From Pararhizobium capsulatum DSM 1112 (GTDB taxonomy: Bacteria; Pseudomonadota; Alphaproteobacteria; Rhizobiales; Rhizobiaceae), in the NCBI RefSeq assembly GCF_030814475.1, contig NZ_JAUSVF010000001.1, forward strand, positions 1,943,001 through 2,007,000: a stretch of DNA of 64,000 nt, written 5' to 3'. The translations under genes and the position numbers were made by a program. The notes under the pieces are model-generated. The model saw only the letters and a program-made list of their open reading frames with translations. It had not been told where the DNA came from and made no database searches. Below are positions 59,593 through 64,000 of this stretch, piece after piece (the stretch's first letter is position 1; every line of letters starts with the position of its first letter).

Positions 59593-61791
59593 ATGGACAT
59601 GACGACGGAAGCAGCAGCCAATACGGCCCCCCCGGTCGCACAGGTGGACGACGCGATCGATTTGATGAACAGCCCCGAGCGCTTCATCAACCGCGAGTTC
59701 TCCTGGCTGCAGTTCAATCGCCGTGTTCTTGAAGAGACGCTGAACACCGCCCATCCCCTTCTGGAGCGTGTTCGTTTCCTGTCGATCTCGGCCGCCAACC
59801 TTGATGAGTTCTTCATGGTGCGCGTCGCCGGCCTCGAAGGCCAGGTGCGCCTGGGCGTGGTCGTGCGCAGCCCCGATGGCAAGACGCCGGTCGAGCAGCT
59901 TGAGGAAATCCTCAAGGAGATCGACAATCTGCAGATGGAGCAGCAGGCCTCGCTCGCCGTCCTGCAGCAATATCTCGCCAAGGAAGATATCCTCATCATT
60001 CGCCCGGTGTCGCTCTCGGTACAGGACCGTGTCTGGCTTCAGAATGAGTTCGAGCAATCGATCTTCCCCGTGCTGACGCCGTTGTCGATCGATCCGGCTC
60101 ACCCGTTCCCCTTCATTCCGAATCTCGGTTTCACGATGGGCCTCCAGCTCGACAGCAAGACGGGCCGCGAGCCGATGACGGCGCTGCTGCGTTTGCCGGT
60201 GGCGCTGGACCGCTTCGTTCGCCTTCCTGATGCCAAGTCCACGATCCGCTACATCACTCTGGAAGATGCCGTCAGCCTGTTCATCGAAAAGCTCTTCCCG
60301 GGCTATGAGGTCAAGGGTTCCGGCACGTTCCGCATCATCAGAGACAGTGATATCGAAGTCGAGGAAGAGGCCGAAGATCTCGTCCGCTTCTACGAGACGG
60401 CCCTCAAGCGGCGCCGTCGCGGCTCGGTCATCCGCATCGAGCTCGATTCGGAAATGCCGCTGGAGCTTCGCCGTTTCGTGATCTCCGAACTCGGCGTCGC
60501 TGAAAATCGCGTTGCCGTCCTTCCGGGTCTGCTGGCGCTGAACACGCTTTCGGAAATCACGAAGGCGCCGCGCGAGGATCTGCGATTTCCGCCCTACAAT
60601 GCGCGATTTCCCGAACGCGTCCGCGAGCACGCCGGCGATTGCTTCGCCGCCATCCGCGAAAAGGACATGGTGGTCCACCATCCGTACGAGAGCTTCGACG
60701 TGGTGGTCCAGTTTCTTCTCCAGGCTGCGCGCGATCCTGATGTTCTGGCGATAAAGCAGACGCTCTACCGAACCTCCAACGATAGCCCGATCGTGCGCGC
60801 GCTGATCGACGCGGCCGAAGCCGGCAAGTCGGTGACCGCGCTGGTCGAACTCAAGGCCCGTTTCGATGAAGAGGCCAACATTCGCTGGGCTCGCGACCTC
60901 GAGCGCGCTGGCGTACAGGTGGTCTTTGGCTTTATCGAGCTCAAGACCCACGCCAAGATGTCGCTGGTCGTTCGCCGCGAGGACGGCAAGCTGCGCAGCT
61001 ATTGCCACCTCGGCACCGGCAACTACCACCCCGTCACGGCCAAGATCTATACCGACCTGTCCTACTTCACCTGCGATCCGGCCATCGCCCACGACATGGC
61101 CAACATCTTCAACTTCATAACCGGCTACGGCGAACCCGAAGCCGGCATGCAGCTTGCCGCATCACCCCACACGCTGCGCCCGCGCATCCTGCAGCATATC
61201 GAGGAAGAGATCGTCCATGCGCGCGAAGGCCGCCCGGCTGCGATCTGGATGAAAATGAATTCGCTCGTCGACCCAGACATTATCGACGCGCTTTATCGCG
61301 CCAGCCGCGCCGGCGTCGCAATCGATCTGGTGATCCGCGGCATCTGCTGCCTGCGCCCGCAGGTTCCGGGTCTTTCGGATAACATCCGTGTCAAGTCGAT
61401 CGTCGGCCGCTTCCTTGAGCACTCCCGCATCTTCTGCTTCGGCAATGGCCACGGGCTTCCCTCTGACCGTGCGCTTGTGTATATCGGTTCCGCGGACATG
61501 ATGCCGCGCAATCTGGACCGGCGGGTGGAGACGCTTGTGCCTCTTACCAACCGGACGGTGCATGAACAGGTTCTTTCGCAGATCATGCTGGGCAATCTCA
61601 TCGACAACCAGCAGAGCTACGAAATCCTCAGCGACGGTACGTCCCGCCGCATGGACGTTGCGAAGAATTCGGAACCGTTCAATGCACAGCTCTATTTCAT
61701 GACCAACCCCAGCCTTTCGGGCCGGGGTGAAGCTCTGAAATCGAGCGCTCCGAAGGTTATTGCTGGCTGGAAGAGCGGCCGCGGAAAGTAA
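59593..61791 (+). CDS. ppk: Polyphosphate kinase
   Basis: A 732-residue PPK1. It has [20 protein letters not shown] at the N domain, [20 protein letters not shown], and the phosphorylated His453 in [20 protein letters not shown]. The C-terminal phospholipase-D-like domains include [20 protein letters not shown] and the second conserved His region. It polymerises ATP gamma-phosphate into polyphosphate. The ATG at 59593 has AAGGA 2-6 bases upstream; a longer in-frame reading overlaps hdaA. ppx follows 11 bases later. Confidence 0.97.
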   Translation: MDMTTEAAANTAPPVAQVDDAIDLMNSPERFINREFSWLQFNRRVLEETLNTAHPLLERVRFLSISAANLDEFFMVRVAGLEGQVRLGVVVRSPDGKTPVEQLEEILKEIDNLQMEQQASLAVLQQYLAKEDILIIRPVSLSVQDRVWLQNEFEQSIFPVLTPLSIDPAHPFPFIPNLGFTMGLQLDSKTGREPMTALLRLPVALDRFVRLPDAKSTIRYITLEDAVSLFIEKLFPGYEVKGSGTFRIIRDSDIEVEEEAEDLVRFYETALKRRRRGSVIRIELDSEMPLELRRFVISELGVAENRVAVLPGLLALNTLSEITKAPREDLRFPPYNARFPERVREHAGDCFAAIREKDMVVHHPYESFDVVVQFLLQAARDPDVLAIKQTLYRTSNDSPIVRALIDAAEAGKSVTALVELKARFDEEANIRWARDLERAGVQVVFGFIELKTHAKMSLVVRREDGKLRSYCHLGTGNYHPVTAKIYTDLSYFTCDPAIAHDMANIFNFITGYGEPEAGMQLAASPHTLRPRILQHIEEEIVHAREGRPAAIWMKMNSLVDPDIIDALYRASRAGVAIDLVIRGICCLRPQVPGLSDNIRVKSIVGRFLEHSRIFCFGNGHGLPSDRALVYIGSADMMPRNLDRRVETLVPLTNRTVHEQVLSQIMLGNLIDNQQSYEILSDGTSRRMDVAKNSEPFNAQLYFMTNPSLSGRGEALKSSAPKVIAGWKSGRGK

Positions 61792-61802
61792 ACTGGACTT
61801 GC

Positions 61803-63323
61803 ATGGTCGAATCTGAAGCCCAGGGGCGTCTGCCTGGAATTGCCCCGGTCTCCGTCGTGGATATCGGGTCCAACTCGATTCGCCTTGTGATCTACGAGGG
61901 CCTGAACCGCTCGCCTGCCGTGCTTTTCAATGAAAAGGTCATGTGCGGGCTCGGCAAGGGCATTGATGCGACCGGTCGCATGGATGCCGATAGCGTCGAA
62001 CGGGCGTTGAAGGCGCTCCATCGCTTCAAGGCACTCTCCACCCAGGCCCGTGCCTCCACCGTATTCGTGCTGGCAACCGCTGCCGCGCGCGACGCCTCCA
62101 ATGGCCCCGATTTCATTCGCCGCGCCGAAGTCATTCTTGGCCAGAAGGTCCGCGTTCTCTCGGGCGAAGAGGAAGCCTATTTCTCCGCGCTCGGCATCAT
62201 CAGCGGCTATCACGATCCCGACGGCGTTGTCGGCGATCTCGGCGGTGGTTCGCTTGAACTCGTGGACGTGCTTGGCTCGAAGATCGGCAAGGGCATTACC
62301 CTGCCGCTGGGTGGTATCCGTCTGTCGGAACATGCCGAAGGGTCGCTGATCAAGGCGCGTTCCTATGTCCGCAGCTTTATGAGCAAGGTCAATGTTCTTG
62401 CCAATGCCGAAGGCCGCACATTCTATGCGGTTGGCGGCACGTGGCGCTCCATTGCCAAGCTGCATATGGAATTGCGCGATTATCCGCTGCACATGATGCA
62501 GGGCTACGAAATCTCCTTTGACGAAGCGCTGACGCTGCTGGCCGACATCGTAGAGCCGAAGAACCCCAAGGCTCCGGCCTATGCGGCCATCTCCAAGAGC
62601 CGCCGCTCCCTCCTGCCGTTCGGTGCAATCGCCATGCAGGAAGCGATCGTGCGCATGAAGCCGGCCCGCATTTCCTTCTCAGCGCTCGGCGTGCGCGAAG
62701 GATATCTCTATTCGCTGCTGTCGGAAGCGGTGCGCAAGCGTGATCCGCTGCTCGCTGCCGCCGGCGAGCTTGCCATCCTGCGCGCCCGCTCGCCCGAGCA
62801 TGCGCGCGAGCTTGCCGACTGGAGCGGCAACATGCTCGGTCATTTCGGCATCACCGAAACCGACGAGGAAAACCGCTACCGTCAGGCGGCTTGCCTGCTT
62901 GCCGACATCAGCTGGCGCGCCCATCCCGACTACCGCGGCCTGCAGGCGCTCAATATCATCGCCCACAGCACATTCTCTGGCATTACCCACGCCGGGCGCG
63001 CCTACATTGCGCTCGCCAATTACTATCGCTTCGAAGGCCTGACGGACGACGAGGCGACAAGCCCGCTTGCCGCGATCGCCACGCCGCGGCTGCGGGAATT
63101 GGCCAAGCTCCTCGGAGGCCTTCTCCGCGTCGCCTACCTCTTCTCCGCCTCCATGCCCGGCGTCGTCCGCAACATCGACATCTGTCCGGCCAAATCCCCG
63201 GACCTCGACCTCGAATTCATCGTGCCTGAGGCCTATGCGGAGTTTAGCGGCGAGCGCCTGGACGGACGCCTTCAGCAGCTTGCCCGGTTGACCGGCAAGC
63301 GGATCGGTTTCCGGTATCTGTAG
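61803..63323 (+). CDS. ppx: Exopolyphosphatase (Ppx/GppA family)
   Basis: A 506-residue protein of the ASKHA fold. VSVVDIGSNSIRLVIYEGLN is phosphate loop 1, LATAAARDASNGPDFIRRAE, LSGEEEAYFSALGII and GVVGDLGGGSLELVDV follow. The C-terminal HD-like part includes ARELADWSGNMLGHFGI. It degrades polyphosphate, or pppGpp in some members. With ppk it forms a synthesis-degradation pair. It ends at a clear terminator. Confidence 0.95.
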   Translation: MVESEAQGRLPGIAPVSVVDIGSNSIRLVIYEGLNRSPAVLFNEKVMCGLGKGIDATGRMDADSVERALKALHRFKALSTQARASTVFVLATAAARDASNGPDFIRRAEVILGQKVRVLSGEEEAYFSALGIISGYHDPDGVVGDLGGGSLELVDVLGSKIGKGITLPLGGIRLSEHAEGSLIKARSYVRSFMSKVNVLANAEGRTFYAVGGTWRSIAKLHMELRDYPLHMMQGYEISFDEALTLLADIVEPKNPKAPAYAAISKSRRSLLPFGAIAMQEAIVRMKPARISFSALGVREGYLYSLLSEAVRKRDPLLAAAGELAILRARSPEHARELADWSGNMLGHFGITETDEENRYRQAACLLADISWRAHPDYRGLQALNIIAHSTFSGITHAGRAYIALANYYRFEGLTDDEATSPLAAIATPRLRELAKLLGGLLRVAYLFSASMPGVVRNIDICPAKSPDLDLEFIVPEAYAEFSGERLDGRLQQLARLTGKRIGFRYL

Positions 63324-63324
63324 C

Positions 63325-63356
63325 GGCTTCGGATCGGACCGAAGCCCGCGCTTTTT
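63325..63356 (+). terminator. Terminator of hdaA-ppk-ppx
   Basis: An 8-bp stem GGCTTCGG (63325-63332) / CCGAAGCC (63339-63346) is followed after a few bases by CTTTTTC. It begins 2 bases after the ppx stop. Confidence 0.8.
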
Positions 63357-63484
63357 CAGTATTTCCTATTGACGAATGCTGCCGACATGTCGCCGGTCGG
63401 TGGGCCGAGGATCATGGCGTTGCGTGGTGAACACGCGCCTAATCGTAAACGAAAGGCACGCGCTACGGCAGAATTCCTCAAACC

Positions 63485-63565
63485 GGAACCGGTTTTCCCG
63501 AAAAGACAAACGAAAACAAAAGAATCTAGAGAATGCCTGGTTCAATCTGAACCAGGCATTCTCCA
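63485..63565. repeat. RIME-like repeat, copy A2 (left part degenerate)
   Basis: 63485-63535 is identical over 51 bases to 4038-4088 in copy A1. The second hairpin, TAGAGAATGCCTGGTTCA (63527-63544) against 63548-63565, keeps its stem although bases differ: C63536-G63556 replaces T4089-A4109 of A1. The first hairpin's left arm is eroded. It lies between the ppx terminator and the phytase-like gene. Confidence 0.85.
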
Positions 63566-63577
63566 AGGCTGTAGCCA

Positions 63578-64000
63578 TTACTTCGCGTTCACGAACTCAC
63601 CGACTTCCAGCAGCACGAACTCGTTGTCATCTGCCTTGTCGATCGAACGGCCGGCCGAGAAGGGCAGGTTGTTGTCGTTGCCGACGACGATGTGGGTCTC
63701 GTCAACACGGTCGACGTTCTCGATGGTGACGAAGGGCATGTCGTAATAGCCTTCACCGCCACCCTGGCGCTTCTTGTTGTCCGGGTCGGCGATCTTCAAC
63801 AGATCGATATAGCCGATTTTGCGCACGGCCTTGCCGACATTGGCGTCGGTCATCTCGATCTTGTAGATGCGCTTCACCTTGGAGCCGACGGCAAAGCAAT
63901 CCGGCTTCGGGTTTTTGGCGTCGGCGCAGGCCTTGTCGACCGTGCCGGCGCCATTGTCGCGCTCGATCACCAGAGCGGTCGTCGCGTCCAGCATGTTGAA
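63578..64000 (-). CDS. Phytase-like esterase domain protein, C-terminal part (runs off the right edge)
   Basis: The last 140 residues of a protein continuing beyond the window. The end reads ATTALVIERDNGAGTVDKAC, DLLKIADPDNKKRQGGGEGY and PFVTIENVDRVDETHIVVGN then DNNLPFSAGRSIDKADDNEF, typical of the esterase-like phytase domain family (beta-propeller). Many members are secreted; the signal cannot be seen here. It is convergent with ppx. Confidence 0.75.
   Translation of the reverse strand, partial: FNMLDATTALVIERDNGAGTVDKACADAKNPKPDCFAVGSKVKRIYKIEMTDANVGKAVRKIGYIDLLKIADPDNKKRQGGGEGYYDMPFVTIENVDRVDETHIVVGNDNNLPFSAGRSIDKADDNEFVLLEVGEFVNAK

Noticed and set aside
1..64000. tRNA, rRNA, CRISPR or prophage features
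   Set aside because: Looked for by eye on both strands; nothing with the expected conserved stems or gene sets was seen.

Overview
The window reads as a chromosomal segment from a member of the Rhizobiaceae (Rhizobium/Agrobacterium/Neorhizobium-like alphaproteobacterium). Supporting this are the gene orders rpsF-rpsR-DUF2232-rplI-dnaB, lptF-lptG-lptD-surA-pdxA-rsmA, fabD-fabG-acpP-fabF-mltG-yicC-gmk and purN/purM with perM-hdaA-ppk-ppx, a RopB/AopB-type outer membrane protein, and several two-hairpin intergenic repeats of the kind rhizobia carry (RIME-like). No rRNA, tRNA, CRISPR array or prophage was seen. Genus and species cannot be fixed from the sequence alone.

Layout. 1-9 kb: the start of dnaB, an inserted opposite-strand marR/EmrB/EmrA-type efflux cassette, then rplI, a DUF2232 membrane protein, rpsR, rpsF and a membrane GGDEF-EAL protein. 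9-18.7 kb: a PhcB-like methyltransferase, an aldo-keto reductase, then the type II fatty acid synthesis run leading into mltG, yicC and gmk. 18.7-26.4 kb: a compact minus-strand cluster for 16S rRNA dimethylation, vitamin B6 synthesis and LPS/outer-membrane assembly. 26.8-36 kb: pepA-holC, a DUF4239 membrane protein, a sugar dehydrogenase, a GNAT protein, an ABC-F ATPase, a catalytically degenerate GGDEF protein and small exported or DinB proteins. 36.5-45 kb: ndk, a CGNR regulator facing an orphan LivH permease across a shared palindromic promoter, moaE-moaD-pgsA, a LuxR-type regulator, uvrC and an SDR.

45-48.4 kb is the accessory hot spot. An IS110-family (IS1111-group-like) element sits between a ropB/aopB-like gene and that gene's apparent terminator. 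A third type of two-hairpin repeat follows, then two tandem DUF1801 genes that each appear to lack one base. The right-hand non-coding part of the IS looks like a bridge RNA: two short segments flanking a hairpin match the left and right insertion flanks on opposite strands, as expected for target guides.

48.4-64 kb: a glutathione transferase, an RNase T2 lipoprotein, rlmJ, a molybdopterin oxidoreductase overlapping a NudK-type Nudix gene, an M15-like exported protein, an omptin protease with its catalytic residues intact, purN-purM, a PerM/AI-2E permease, hdaA (regulatory inactivation of DnaA), ppk and ppx, and the end of a phytase-like esterase gene. Most of the window is housekeeping. The less ordinary parts are the IS and its candidate guide RNA, the CGNR/LivH divergent promoter, the covarying repeats, the omptin and the PhcB-like methyltransferase.
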